Assembly: GCF_032884065.1 (NCBI RefSeq)
Contig: NC_088873.1
Location: 39,305,577-39,369,576 of the forward strand
DNA: 64,000 bases
Source of the DNA: Artemia franciscana
Taxonomy: Eukaryota > Arthropoda > Branchiopoda > Anostraca > Artemiidae
Direction of reading: 5' to 3'
The notes under the pieces were generated by a model. That model was given only the letters and a program-made list of their open reading frames with translations. It had not been told where the DNA came from and ran no database searches. Made by a program: the position numbers and the translations under genes. Positions 11,490 to 25,521 of the stretch are shown piece after piece; positions within the stretch are counted from its first letter, which is position 1; every line of letters starts with the position of its first letter.

Positions 11490-11515
11490 AAAAAAAAAAA
11501 AAAAAAAAAAAAAAA
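11490..11515 (+). repeat. A26 homopolymer
   Basis: An uninterrupted run of 26 A next to the end of the LINE tail relic. The relic runs on the minus strand, so its own tail would read as T on plus; this A run is therefore not its poly(A). Confidence 0.9.
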
Positions 11516-11526
11516 GACCAAATAAA

Positions 11527-11960
11527 CTATGATTCCCTATCCTCCGCTCTAAATAAATTCTTCTTTAATCTTTTCTTAAATTGCTGTGGATGTTCGGTCC
11601 CCTTAATATTCGCCAGAAGCTCATACTTCTTTAATCTTTTCTTAAATTTCTGTATATGTTCAGCCGCCAAAAGCACATTCCAAGCATTTGGTCCCAAATA
11701 GCGAATCATAAATCCTGCCTGAATGCCCGAGTGAAGAAATACCTGGGAATATATTATTCCGACATTGATATACAACAATTTCAGCCTGGTAATCCCTGAG
11801 CTGCCCAACATTAATTACTCTTAACTTACTATAGTGTGTCTCTGTATCATTTAAAAATTTTACGTATTCACCAATTATTATCACCACTTTATTTTGCAAA
11901 GTTCCGGTACATTTGTAATTAGAGCAGAAATTACTAACCCATAAAACACAACCACACAAG
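11527..11960 (-). mobile_element. LINE C-terminal tail relic
   Basis: Two overlapping minus-strand frames (11959-11660 and 11811-11527) together read like the end of CR1/L2-type LINE proteins: VINVGQLRDYQAEIVVYQ, then IRYLGPNAWNVLL and KFKKRLKK. This is the familiar FG..LWN.LP ... FK..LK pattern. A frameshift separates the two parts. The QKFKKRLKK segment occurs twice (QKFKKRLKKYEL and QFKKRLKKNLF), showing a small internal duplication of about 70 bases. The polymerase core is absent. Confidence 0.55.
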
Positions 11961-12097
11961 ATATAAGGACACCTTCATTCCAAGTTAATAAATCATCCCT
12001 TATCTTAAAACTCAAACTTATCTTTACCAAAAACCCAAGGCCCCCACGATTCATTGTAGCCCCAGACATTACTTCTAGATGGTAACCTGGAAAAGAA

Positions 12098-13520
12098 TCA
12101 AACAGTTCGTGCTAACGAACTGTAGTAAGGAGCAACCCGGCTCAATAGTAAACGAAACTCTAAAAAACGGAACTTTTGATTTTTAACGAACGTTTTTGTT
12201 AGTAAAAAATATACGTAACTTAAGAATTAACTTACGTAACAAACTTTTATATTCTTATATTTTTATTATGTGTGCGAGGGGGTTTGTACCCTCGTTAATA
12301 CCTCACTCTTTACACTTAATCGTAAGTTTTGTCCCAATTCTTTAAGAATGACCCCTGAATCAGAAAGGCCGTAGAATAAATAGTTGAAATTACTAAACAT
12401 ACTTTAGCATAAAGAGCGAGGTGTTTATCTCCTCCTAAATACCTCGCTCTTTATGCTAAAGTATTTTTAGAACCCCTCATATGCGTAATAATCTCTGTTC
12501 GTTTTAAGTTTCAATGCTACTCCTTACTTTCAATTGAAAAAAGTTTTCATGTTTATTTTTTCATTGTTTTTTTATAGTAATACTAGAAAATCCTGTGCCC
12601 TTTTCATTGAATTTTTCTTCCCCCATGACATATTCCTCCAAGCAAAGATCCTCCCTCATAGCCCCCTCCCCTCAACCCCACCCCCAAACCAAAAAAATCC
12701 CCCTGAAGACGTCTGCACACTTTCCAATAACCATTACTATATGTAAACACTTGTCAAAGTTTGTAACTTACAGCCCCTCCCCCAGGGATTGTGGGGAAGT
12801 AAGTTATTCCCAAAGACATAGTTATTATGGTTTTCGACTATGCGGAACAAAATGGCTATCTCAAAATTTTGATCCGTTGACTTTGGGAAAAATGATCGTG
12901 GGATGGGGCCTAGGTGCCCTCTAATTCTTTTGGTCACTTAAAAAGGGCACTAGAACTTTTCATTTCCGTTAGAATGAGCCCTTTTGCAACACTCTAGGAC
13001 CACTTTGTCGAAACGATGACCCCTGGGAAAAAAAAACAAAAAACAAAAAAACAAATAAACACGCACCCGTGATTTGTCTTCTGGCAAAAAATACGAAATT
13101 CCACATTTTTGTAGATAGGAGTTTGAAATTTTTATCATAGGGTTCTCTGATACGCTAAATGCGATGGTGCGATTTTCGTTAAGATTATATGACTTTTATG
13201 GGGTGTTTCCCCCTATTTTCTAAAATAAGGCAAATTTTCTCAGGCTCGTAACTTTTGATGGCAAAGACTAAATTTGATAAAACTTATATATTTAGAATCA
13301 GCATAAAAATACGATTCTTTTGATGTATCTTTTAGCATCAAAATTTTGAATCTTTGCCACAATTCTGCTTTTTAAAACAATTAAAAACTTTAGTGTAAAG
13401 AGCGAGGGCTTGCGGAGGGGACAACCCATTTCATATACGGAGTAATTTCTGTTCGTTTTAAGTTTTAATGTCGCTTCTTACTTTCAGTTATAAAAACTAG
13501 CTTTTTTTTATTTAATAAGC
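12098..13520 (+). repeat. Family X repeat, long copy 1 (H end left, P end right)
   Basis: The left end (H) is CAAACAGTTCGTGCTAACGA, containing a 9 bp stem with 4-base loop (12102-12123), then GTAGTAAGGAGCAACCCGG. The right end (P, inverted) is TCGCTTCTTACTTTCAGTTA at 13470-13490. The core 12185-13345 matches 50745-51900 in the same orientation. It includes a 32 bp hairpin at 12400-12463, an internal P-like end at 12490-12530, and a C-rich module at 12590-13035. No coding frame of substance and no transposase are seen, so this is a non-autonomous element or composite. Confidence 0.8.
12400..12463. repeat. Hairpin inside family X
   Basis: TACTTTAGCATAAAGAGCGA continues to an 8-base TCTCCTCC loop and is mirrored by TAAATACCTCGCTCTTTATG and CTAAAGTA. 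The arms are about 28 bp with one mismatch. The same hairpin in the second long copy (50953-51030) has 35 bp arms, again with one mismatch. Confidence 0.9.
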
Positions 13521-14279
13521 TGAGAGAGACTGATCCTGACTCATGAATGTTCCACAAATTCCAATTATATCCAATTCACTATGCGAATTCTAAATCAACT
13601 GTAAAATATCTAAATAATCAATCATAACGTGGCAATTCCATGTGCAAACACGAATCATTTGCTCATCTATACCTGAACTACAACCATTCTTTGATGGTCT
13701 GATAAGCGTACTTTGCCTTAGAGTTTTAATTTGATTAAGCATCAAATCATCACGTCTAATAGGACTTTCAATATGATCCTCCATCAAGAACTAATTTTCT
13801 AAATAGCTTTCCAATGCATTATTTGAATCACTATTCATCATGGATTCTAATTACCATAAAACACACCAACAGATATGACGAAAAAAATACAACAAAATAA
13901 TAATAATAACAAAACAACAGCAAAACACCTACACATAAAAAGAAAGAAAAAAAGATAGGGGTTGAGTAGCCTACATGAAAATAAATGAAAAAAAAAACAC
14001 CATATTTAACACAATTAACAAACAGTCACTGTATGAACACTTCAAAATGTGTCAGCAAGTGATTTCACACTAAAGCAGTTCAAATTTCAGAGTAAAGTAG
14101 TTCAAATGTTTTGTTAATACACGACACATTGAGGTTGTTTTAAAGGGAAGGAAGACAAAGTTTAAGGAAAATGACACTTTGTAATCCACTAAATTCAAAA
14201 TATTTCGCCGGTTCCTGACATACTGAGTCACTTGAAAGACAGAAACTTATATTCATTAATCCGAGATTGATATTGAAAA
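13521..14279. other. AT-rich, no gene recognised
   Basis: Contains A-rich low-complexity sequence at about 13860-14000 and a 65-codon frame on minus (13787-13590) without motifs. Nothing else is supported. Confidence 0.35.
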
Positions 14280-15260
14280 AAAAGAAAAATTTCTCCGCAG
14301 ATACTCCCCCCCCCCATGTAAAATCCCCCCAGAAAATTTATTCGGACAATTCCATCCTCACTGAAAAATCACCCACAAGAAATATCCTCAGATTGCTCCA
14401 TATGGAAAATTTTCCCTTGCCTACTTTCATCTAAACAAAACATTGTTTATAAATTCAATTTTCGATCGTTTTTAAAATCCTGCCAGAAATCCTCCTTCTT
14501 GGAAATTTCCCCGGAAACCTTCCCCTCCTTCTCCGATGGAAAGGTTCACCCGTGGAAAATTCCCCATTGAGAATTTCTGCCATGGGAAATTCACCGTGGG
14601 GAGTTTCTCCCAGAGAATAACCCTCCCTCCCCACAGAAAAAAGGCCAATTCCAACAGCACTGAAAGTTTCCTACGGTTATTTCCCCACGACATTTCCAAA
14701 TGTAAAATTGACTTGCCAAAGAAAAATTAAGACAAATAAAAAAAATTTGCTATGGGAATTCGAGCAAATTGCACCTGTGTAAAATTTCCCCTGGAAAGAT
14801 GGGCCCGAAAATAGCCCTCTCTAAGGAAAATTCCCTCCGTTGAAGCCCCCCATGCAGAAAACCCCTCCACTTCCAGGAAAAGTCTGTATATACCCTAATA
14901 GTAAATACTTTTGTACGCAGTGTGCATATTCTGTAACTTACAGTGCTTTCCCCAGAGGCTGGGAAAAATATTTACTATCGGGACATAAACGGACTTGAGG
15001 CGTGTCATCCCCAGAGGCATAGTTGTTGGATCTTTCAATTCTGCTGAACAAAATAACTGTTCCAAAATTTTTATGAGATGACTTTTGGGGAAAAGAAGAA
15101 GGGGACTAGTTGCCATCCTTTTTTTGGTTACTAAAAAGGGCACTAGAGCTTTTTACATCAGTTCCAATGGATCCTCCTCCAACCTTCTAGGACGATACGA
15201 CCGCCCCTTGGGGAAAAAAACAACAAATATCATTCTTCTGGCTGCTAACGCGATACTCTT
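14280..15260 (+). repeat. Diverged family X internal segment with GGAAAATTTTCC-rich module
   Basis: From 14880, the sequence follows the family X core at 12700-13035: a GTAACTTACAG block, CTGCTGAACAAAATAACTGT, ACTAAAAAGGGCACTAGAGC, and a CTTCTAGGACGATACGACCG block, all with many changes. The part before it (14280-14880) consists of loosely repeated motifs such as TGGAAAATTTTCCC and GAATTTCTGCCATGGGAAAT, spaced about 20-35 bases apart. Neither terminal hairpin is present. Confidence 0.6.
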
Positions 15261-15674
15261 AATTTTGAAGTGATTCAGACCCTCTCCGCCTCTGGTTACG
15301 CCCTTGTTTCCAACAGATTTTTTTAAAATAAATATAGCGAGAAAAGAGAGTTACGCCAAAACAGACGATACAAAGACTTAACAGATTGACTTATTCCTAC
15401 AACTTTGTGAGATTATCAGTATGTTTTTCCTGGTAAGGATTTGGCATAAAAGAGCATTTTATGCTGATGTTTTATTAAAGGGGAGGGGCTTTTTCGATAT
15501 GTCTCTAACTGGAAATTTTTCACTATTCTCCATTTTCTATGAAAGTGAATTAAACTGTACTTGTACAGAAGTTCTCTATTTTTTTATGTCTTTTGACTTA
15601 AGCATTTTTGTTTGTCAGCATTTGCGTTTACATAAAGCAAAAATATTTTTGAACACATATAGTAGAATCTGAGA
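15261..15674. other. Non-coding, downstream of bHLH gene
   Basis: Between the family X segment and the likely cleavage site of the bHLH gene. An 83-codon plus-strand frame (15421-15672) shows no motif. No gene is seen. Confidence 0.35.
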
Positions 15675-16097
15675 CGGTTAGAAAACACACTTTATTCTCA
15701 CATTGAATACATACAAATAAATTTTGCGTTCTTAGGGACGACTTAAAGCACTTGTATCGCAAAAGGAAAAACTGAAACAATAATATTATGGTTATATATT
15801 TGGGCACACAAAATATCAAAGTAAATCGACAAAAGAAAGATATCACAGAAAATAAGACACTTCATATGACTATACAGTTATTTTTCATCTTCTAGTAAAG
15901 AGAGTTAATCATTCACAGGGTTGCCATTATTTCAGTAGCCAAAGTACTGTTAGTGCTTACTAAAGGACAAAATCTTAGGTCATTCACTGTTTGCCATTTT
16001 TTCTTCTAAAAGAGGCAAATGGTGCGGAAAATACTCCGTGGTAGCCTAGTTCATCAAAGTTCAATATATTTTGCACTTTAGATTTGGTTTTAAAAAG
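15675..16097 (-). other. 3' UTR of the bHLH gene
   Basis: Follows the TAA stop of the terminal exon. It is non-repetitive compared with its surroundings and ends in GAGAATAAAGTGTGTTTTC: an AATAAA signal at 15696-15691 followed by a GT-rich stretch, the expected arrangement for cleavage and polyadenylation. The end coordinate is estimated. Confidence 0.5.
15691..15696 (-). terminator. Polyadenylation signal AATAAA
   Basis: Canonical hexamer on the minus strand about 400 bases past the stop codon of the terminal exon. A GT-rich GTGTGTTTTC element follows immediately downstream. Confidence 0.5.
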
Positions 16098-16268
16098 TTA
16101 GCTATCAAACGGAAAATATTCATCATCATAGGATTCTGGATAATTTCTTGTTTCAATATAACTGTCTTGCTTATAGTACCATTTCTGTGTGGACGATACA
16201 TCCGGAGAGTTTGTCAGCTCCTGTTCAGGGCTACCAATTGCTGCTTTATTGAATGCAAACGGCCAACT
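16098..16268 (-). CDS. HLH54F: Terminal exon of TCF21/musculin-like bHLH gene
   Basis: This exon is preceded by TTTCCATTCTTATCCTTTTC and TAG, an excellent acceptor. It opens in phase 0, which is the phase left by the donor of the bHLH exon at 25272. It encodes 56 residues beginning SWPFAFNKAAIGSPEQE, with a Tyr-, Asp- and Ser-rich end (YDDEYFPFDS), then TAA. In TCF21 and musculin, the segment just after the bHLH carries a conserved (N-L-T)-W-P-F block. Here the joined sequence is STPL then SWPF, which aligns with it. I infer from phase, strand, splice sites and this motif that it is the last exon. The plus-strand frame over the same bases (16071-16316) is a shadow. Confidence 0.72.
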   Translation of the reverse strand, partial: SWPFAFNKAAIGSPEQELTNSPDVSSTQKWYYKQDSYIETRNYPESYDDEYFPFDS

Positions 16269-16940
16269 CTAGAAAAGGATAAGAATGGAAACATAAATAA
16301 CAGAACAAAGATATGAACAGGGGTGGACAAACAATTTGACCTTCTGGAGGGGGGGAGGGTACGTGTCCCTAAGAAATCCACCTTCATCGGGCCCTGGATA
16401 TGAGCGGTACTAAAGAAAGCATTACAGTCGCACGTGCATGCATTATTATGCACAATTAATTATCAATGATGGGCTGTTAATGCTGGGCTGGGCAATGCAA
16501 CCCAAAATATTTCCAAGATGTAAAAAAAGACTATGAAACCAAAATTATGCCATGCCCTTTTCAAAACCTGTGTGTATTGCATTGCATTTTTAACTTTGTA
16601 CAAAACATTTATCCATGTTCAGAGGGGTCAATTGGCGCAGAGGGTGATGGAATATTTCTTCTTGCTAGTTTATATCCCTTAGGTTCAGAGCTTTTTTTTG
16701 GTATTATAATTGAAAAATTGTATTAACAGCACCATTATCCCAAGATTTTAAAAAATACATTTTGCCCCTCCATCTGTTTTCATGAAATGACACCGCTGTG
16801 CATCTTGCATATTATTCATTATGGATCGTTAAATTATGTACTTGTTAATTTTTATACGGCAAATTCCTGCAATCTGCAATTACAATATGCTGCAATTTAT
16901 GAGCAACTTTTTGTGTAATTTTTTCTAATAACAAGAGATA

Positions 16941-19189
<2,249 letters not shown>

Positions 19190-19250
19190 CCGAAATGAAG
19201 ATCCTTGATGCCACAGTCTGGTCGATCCTGCTGTATGCGGCTGAGACTTA
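19190..19250 (+). mobile_element. Small LINE reverse transcriptase fragment (doubtful)
   Basis: One plus frame reads TEMKILDATVWSILLYAAET, resembling the (L)LYG.ETW block downstream of the polymerase core in several LINE clades. It is only about 60 bases long, with stops on both sides, so this is a weak call. Confidence 0.25.
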
Positions 19251-19993
19251 GCCTGCGACTGCAGCTGTCTAGTGACGTATCAATACTCTTCAATATAACT
19301 GGCACCGGAGAATTGAAGGAATCTAATGGAAAGATTTTTCCAGTAATGACCACCAGTGAGGTATGACTTCCCAGTTGTACTTTACACACCAGGCTGCCCT
19401 GCAGACACTTTGCTGGTTTGTACATCTTCTGCAGCTACCTGCCGAAGCCCTAGATCGGATTCTCTGTGACTTCTCTGCGATAACCCAATTAGTAGTGGTT
19501 GGAAACGTCCAAGAGGAAGTCTCAACTTTCGGTGGAATGAAAATATGGGGAGATTCATTGACTAGGCTGTAATTCCACTGTCAGATGGCAAGGCCCTTGC
19601 TACTGACCACCCCACGTAGAAAAAACTGATGAGTTCTTGATGCTACCCTGGCAAAAGGACAAGTAAGAAAGATCTTTTTTTTTCGATTTGATATCATTTT
19701 CAAGGATTTCCAGCTTCGTTTCGGAACGTTCCAAAAATTTGATTAATTACAAAGCACTACTCAATTAGACTTGAATAGTTGTGTATTTTTGAATCAGTAT
19801 ACACTTAAAATGACTTTCACTGGACAGTTGCTTTAAAAATGAGCTTCTTAAAATGTTTCATAGTATATGCCGAGGCTTGTTCTTTATTTGGCTGCAAATA
19901 TGGGTGCAGCTATGATATATAAAAGGGGATATGTTATCTAAGACTTTCGTCAGAGAAACTATCCCAGGAGTAGCACCAAAATGTTTTGTACAG

Positions 19994-19996
<3 letters not shown>

Positions 19997-20047
<51 letters not shown>
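19997..20047 (+). repeat. T51 homopolymer
   Basis: An uninterrupted run of 51 T. It could be the reverse-strand poly(A) of an inserted retrocopy, but no adjacent gene or element is recognisable on the minus strand, so its origin is open. Confidence 0.95.
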
Positions 20048-22048
20048 CTGTGCGGAATAGGTACAGACCTTAAATCTCTCTTGAATCCCTTGAATTATGC
20101 TATTAATGAATTTAATTAAGTGACTACACTGATTAAAAGGGTGTTTTGCAGAATCGAGTAAACATGAACTATGTACTGACAGTGACGTTAATTAAAAGAT
20201 ATGGGGTCTGGGACTCTTAGATTTTCGCCCCTCCCCCTAGATTTTGTAATATACTCTTTTAGGGTATATTCATCGAAAGTCACTTTTGATATTACATAAA
20301 AAAAATGGACAAACAACAAATTACCACAACCACCACCCCACAAAAAGGAAGAACACACCCCCTTCTATTAAAGAATTACTCCGTGCTCTCCCCTTGATTC
20401 ATCGTGAATTGACACCACTGTATACATAACAAGAACAATGAAGTGTCAAATAAGATTTCTTATTAATAGCTTGGTTCTGAATTCATAATAATTTGCGTTA
20501 ATTTTGTATTTTCTTTTAATTTTCACACTGTGTGCCTTTCCTCTTCTGTTTTTAAGTCCCCTCACTCAAATTATGGAGCCACCATGGCAGGAGGCTATTC
20601 TAAAACAGTAGCCAAGAATTGGCTTCTAAAAAACATTTTTGATTTTGTAACACAAAGTTTCGTCTTCTTAAGAGTCCAAATGCAATATTGAAGTTCTAAT
20701 TGTTCACTTTGTAATTCTTATAATCTCCTTAATAGAACTGAGTAGCTGCGTTAACTTATAGAAATTCGGGAGGGTAGGGGCAAATTTTCTTTTTCAGAAT
20801 CTAGGTATTTTTTCAGTTTTTTCAAATAAAATTCCAAAATGGCAATTTCAATGAAAATACCTCCTTAAAAATTATGGTTCAAAAACAAGGAAGGGGGAAA
20901 AATATAAAAGGCTGGGGAAAAATATCCTTCAATCTCCAAATCAATGCCCAAAATAGAATACAAATCTAAAATTAAATATGTCTAAAACCGAAATTAAAAA
21001 TGTCTAGAAGTATCAACTTAATGAAAATAAAAGAGGCAATTTATTGTGAGAGCCAGTCTTGGGTCATGCTTAAACTGTCTATAGTTGACCGTTATTGCTA
21101 AGGACTCTCATAAGGACGCTGTGGGAAATCTCTACAGGAAGCTAAGTATGCACTTAAACATTTGATTTGTTTTTGATTCTTGATGATTATATTTAGGAAA
21201 CGCCAAGATCAAAGGCCATACTTAACATGTTTATTTTAACAGCAAGACTAGCCTATCAAAACAATCACGCAGGTGGAAGATCTCATTCGCTGGAATCCGC
21301 CAACTCTCGCATCCGGACGTAGAATCATCCTTGGAAAATGGAACGTAATACATTTGTTTTAATCCTTTTGAATGAGTGAAAAATCGTTAACGTTTGTCCT
21401 CTGAACGATTTGCAAAGAACGAGAAAAATCTGGCTAGAATAAACAAAGCTTGCTGCTAGTTACACCAAGTTCTAATGATAAATTGAATATGAAGTTAGCG
21501 TAGTGGTTATATTCTGGGGCTATGTCCAGACACGGAGTTTGGTTTTCACTCAAGGGGGTGGGCAACTATAGATTTTGCCGTCCCCTGCCACACCATAAAT
21601 ACTGTAAATATTATAATTTCCCCAAAAGTATTACCATTTAAGCTTGTTTTCCCACCCCCGGGCAATTGCCCTCATAGCCCCCTAGACCTGGCCCTGGCTA
21701 TGTTCTCTTCTCTTTAAGTTCGGAGATAAATAAAATTTGTTTTTGAAAGGCAATATATCCTTAAAACAGGAAAAACAGGGATTTCTTCTGAATTACCCCT
21801 CGACTAGGATTATAATGGCTCTTGCTCCCCCCCTCTTTCAAAGAAAAATTGAGAAGAAATTTTTAGTGATCATATATAACTTAATTTTCCTCTCAAAGCT
21901 CAAAATAATCCGAGTAAAAAAAAATTTACGCAAAAACGTCGAATCCGGGTATCCCGTTTTTTCGCGCCGTGCTCAAAAGTTCGCTGATAGCATTTTGGTT
22001 CCAACAATTAGGTCCCACATCAATGCTTTATCTACATTAAATAAGAAA
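20048..22048. other. Intronic stretch, no gene confirmed
   Basis: AT-rich and mostly featureless. A short GC-richer block at 21242-21346 follows an acceptor-like TTTATTTTAACAG and is open in two plus frames, but it lies on the strand opposite the bHLH gene, has no recognisable protein match and no good donor. A 105-codon plus frame (21737-22054) has no motif. Confidence 0.3.
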
Positions 22049-22985
22049 AACTGAAGGTTAGGAACAATGTTAAAACTTAAAACGAACCGGAATTATTCTC
22101 TGTATGAGGTGAATGCCCCTTCCTCAGTCCTTGCTCTTTAAATTAGAGTCTTAAAGTTTTTCAAAAATACTTCTCATTAAAATTCAACGTCCCCTGTGTT
22201 TAAGCAGTCTTTCTTTAAAAGCTTTGTCAAGAAGCGATAATTTAGCTTAAAGAGCGAGGGTTTAAGAAGCGGCAGCCCCCCTCACTTATGGAATAATTTC
22301 TGTTCGTTTTAAGTTTTAATGCTACTCCTTATTTTCAGTTGAAGCGAACTTTCTTTTAAACTTAATTTGTGACGGTTTTTCAAATCATGCCAGGAAATCC
22401 CCCTCCCCCAGTGTAGAAATTACTCTTAAAAATCCCCCCTAGAAACTTTGATAAAGAAAAATTCGTGGAAATCCCCCTCCCCCCCGCAGGAAGGAAAAGT
22501 CCGTATATTTCCCAACAACAAATACTATATGTGAACAATAGGCAAATTGCATAATTTAGAGCCCATTCCTCAGGAACTATAGAGGTCATGTCATCTCGAA
22601 AGGCATTTATTGGACTTTTCAGCTGTGCTGAATCAAATAGTTAAATCAAAATTTCGATCGGGTGCCTTCGGGGGAAAAGGGACGTGAGAGTGGGGCTACC
22701 TGTCTTCTATTCTTTTTGGCCACATAAAAAGGGGGATAGAACTTTGAATGTTTATGTGAATGAGCCCTCTCCCGATCTTCTACGACCTTTGGCTTGGCAC
22801 AATCAACTCTGAGAAAGATAATACATACATCCGTTATATTTCTTCTAACAAAAAAAAAGAAGAAGAAAAATTCAGATTCTCGTAGATAGGATGTTGAACC
22901 TCTACAGCAGGGTTCTCTGATATACTGAATCTGAAGGTATGATTTCCTTAAGATCGCTTGGGAAAATTTAAAAATCCTTAAGCAA
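22049..22985. repeat. Family X repeat, partial copy (paired P ends plus internal module)
   Basis: The left part is a diverged foldback of the P end: AACTGAAGGTTAGGAACAAT at 22049 and its mirror TGCTACTCCTTATTTTCAGT at about 22320-22340, with TTAAAACTTAAAACGAAC and GTTCGTTTTAAGTTTTAA inside. This is the arrangement seen at 50233-50536. It is followed by the C-rich module and the ACATAAAAAGGGGGATAGAA and TTCTCGTAGATAGGATGTTG segments of the core. No H end is present. Confidence 0.7.
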
Positions 22986-24194
22986 AAACAATAGTTTTTT
23001 TTTTCATAAGAAATACATTTTTTTATAGTAAAAATTTATGAAAACCTTAAGCAAGAATAGATTGCCACAAATAAGAAGGGGTCTTTAGCATACTATAGCC
23101 TAACTATTTCGAGACATCTATATGTAAGATTCAGCAATAAATCGTTTAGAGCACCGATTCTTATCTCCAAATTATTGTGGAAAAACACGCAAAGAGGAAT
23201 TAATAATAAAATACTACAACTATATCAGGCAATTAGGCCAAAATCCATAAGAAATCGAAGCACTATCATAAATTAAAGGCCAAAAAAGAGAAAAAATCCA
23301 TAGACTATGACATAAAAATAGATTTATTCTACTTTTTGTTTCCCTAAGAAAGTTAACGCCTCTGGCTCTATCGATGGACAACTGCCCTTATATTCAATTT
23401 CTTCTAATATCCGTATGTGAATGGTAAAATATGCTGTCAAGATGTGTCCATAGCAAAAAACATTTTAGTTCATGTAATTCTCAATCATGTAATTGCTTTG
23501 AATCAAAGACTGAAATCCCAAATTAAATCATAAAGAAACTTAATTCGAATGTTTTGCAGGAACATTCTAGTTCTGCTATTTCTCTAATTCTTTATTTTAT
23601 ACCAATGAATATATACATAGATAAAGGAATATTTGGATGAGGCAGTCAAATATTTCTTGTCTTGATTTTACACCTAAATTTTTTTTTAAACAGAATCCAA
23701 AAGCAGATTGAAAGAATTTCAAGCCCAATAATCTTGTCTCTAAATATGCTTTTAAGCCTTGAATAGTTTTCCATTTTTACCTGCTATACAACCTCAGAAA
23801 AAACTTTTCTTGGCTCAACCTCTCTTTACCAGGGCTGATGATTACCAAAACTGGACCCAGGGACAAACTTTTTCGTTGACTAACAACAGCGATGCTAGTT
23901 AAGGTAGCAGACCTCAGCCTTGAGCATAAAAAAGGTAGTAAAATCCCCCTTAGCACAAATGTTTTCAAGTGGTATTCCAGAATGCAGGGTTTCTTAGGCC
24001 CGAAATTAACTTGACCTTTTTTTTACAGTGCGTTTTTTTGCCGTTTTTACTGTAGCGCTTATATCAGTCAAATGAAAGCATTATCAGAACAACATCAACA
24101 ACATCAGTCAATCAGAGATCTGACCTAGTAATTAGTTTTAATTAAAAACTAATTTTAATCAATGATTAAACAATAAGAATACTCCTTATATTGT
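22986..24194. other. Intronic stretch, no gene recognised
   Basis: AT-rich. A 63-codon minus frame (23968-23777) has no motif. Nothing supported. Confidence 0.3.
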
Positions 24195-24650
24195 TGCTGG
24201 TAAAGAATAGAATAGAATTTATTTGCGTTAAAAACCTATAGGCCAGGGTAAAACTTATAAAACAAAGAAGTATTACAAAGAAATTACACAAATCCTAACA
24301 TAATCCTACAGAAATTTACTTTTATGATTCATTACGAGACGAAGGAACCGTGTCAAGCTTCTGACACCCATAAACCATTCATCCGCACACACTCTCGCCA
24401 ACCACTCAAAATCATAATCCCCCCCCTTACCAAACACTTCAAATCTCCAATCACTCAACTCCTCACATTCACACATCAAGTGATATACAGTTTCATTTAA
24501 ACCTCCAAACAAAGGACAAAATTAAGGACCAGCTTTTGACCTTTCCCTCCCGATAAACTTTCTTCTTTGGCCCAGTGGCAAAGTATCAGCACTCATTTCA
24601 ATTAATAACTTATACAGAAGATTAGGTGAAATAATTTATACAAAAAAAAG
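24195..24650 (-). mobile_element. LINE 3' end with C-terminal Cys-rich tail
   Basis: Reading leftward, a frame runs MSADTLPLGQRRKFIGRE, one stop, then CPLFGGLNETVYHLMCECEE and DWRFEVFGKG, to a TAG at about 24306. This is the C-terminal knuckle region of LINE ORF2 proteins (C..C ... H....C) with the second Cys changed to Phe. The 3' UTR ends in GCAAATAAATTCTATTCTAT and TCTTTACC, a short repeated tail typical of LINE 3' ends. It is 5'-truncated and sits in the bHLH intron in the same orientation as the gene. Confidence 0.75.
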
Positions 24651-25265
24651 ACTAGGTTTAATAGTTCTTAACTTTTGAAATTAATTCCTTTTGTAACTGA
24701 AATGGAGACACGGCATTTATCTAATGAAGCAGGAGGCACTTGAATCAAGCTTGAATCACTTCGCTCTGCACCTCCTGTGCAGTAAGACTCAGTTTTGCTT
24801 ATTCAATTGATGTAATTTTTGGTGCAAGCTTAGGTCCAACTATTCTCTGTTTGTTCATTGAATAATTCTTTTTGTATTTTTAGAACAGTCTCCTAAAGTT
24901 TTTTTTTAATTTAAAAATGTTTACCTTTATAAAATTTACGTGCTGAATATGTACCCACCACGATATGAGATAGGGCGTACATATTCTTCAACCTTCAAAG
25001 AGTAAGCATACGAAGAAAAAGTATCAAATGGCAGAAATGACAAAATTAATAACACTCAACACAAGTTAATATAACAAATCTTAAAAGTAGGAAGACGCCA
25101 CTGTTTTAGCAGAAACACCTACCAATACAACTCAGAATAAGGCACAACTTAAAAGATTAATTCTATATAAAACTGTCTGAAAAACAGATTCGATGGATTT
25201 TTCATAAAATCTTAATTTGCTGCAAGTATTACAACAGGAAAGTAAAACTATTAAGACCTTGAAGA
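24651..25265. other. Intronic stretch near the bHLH exon
   Basis: No repeat or coding motif recognised. A 103-codon minus frame (25443-25132) overlaps the bHLH exon in another frame and is a shadow. Confidence 0.35.
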
Positions 25266-25271
25266 ACTTAC

Positions 25272-25521
25272 CAGAGGCGTTGAGTTGCAAGAACTGACAG
25301 TTTGAGAAGAACATGATCCTTCTTCGTCTTCTAACAATGTTTGACGCAAATGGGCAATATAAGTTGTTGCAAGTCGAAGAGTATCCAGTTTTGAAAGTTT
25401 TGTATCTGAAGGTACCCATGGCAGAGTTGTTTTTAACCGACAAAAGGCTTTACTTAAAACACGCATTCGGGATCGTTCTCGTGCATTGGCAGCGTTTCTT
25501 TGAGGGGGACGAGCTTCATCC
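25272..25521 (-). CDS. HLH54F: bHLH-domain exon of TCF21/musculin-like transcription factor
   Basis: A DNA-binding transcription factor of the class whose members dimerise with E proteins and bind E-box DNA in the nucleus; in animals TCF21, musculin and fly HLH54F act in mesoderm and visceral muscle. The exon opens after AATTCCAG (phase 2, with a TAA just upstream in frame) and encodes 83 residues. Basic region at residues 8-20 ([14 protein letters not shown], with the E-box-reading Glu in RER), helix 1 [17 protein letters not shown], loop [11 protein letters not shown], helix 2 [14 protein letters not shown], then an acidic and Ser-rich linker to TPL and a GTAAGTTC donor. [23 protein letters not shown] and YIAHLRQ are hallmark strings of this subfamily. 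No stop or frameshift. The upstream exon(s) are not in view. Confidence 0.93.

Noticed and set aside
12098-13520. Helitron interpretation of family X because of the terminal hairpin
   Set aside because: No CTRR terminus next to the hairpin, no 5' TC, and inverted related ends. Kept as unclassified.
16071-16316. 81-codon plus frame with a hydrophobic segment (possible membrane protein)
   Set aside because: Overlaps the bHLH terminal exon on the opposite strand. Splice acceptor, phase and stop favour the minus reading.
21242-21346. GC-richer block after TTTATTTTAACAG, open in two plus frames
   Set aside because: No donor of quality, no protein match I recognise, and opposite strand to the gene whose intron contains it.
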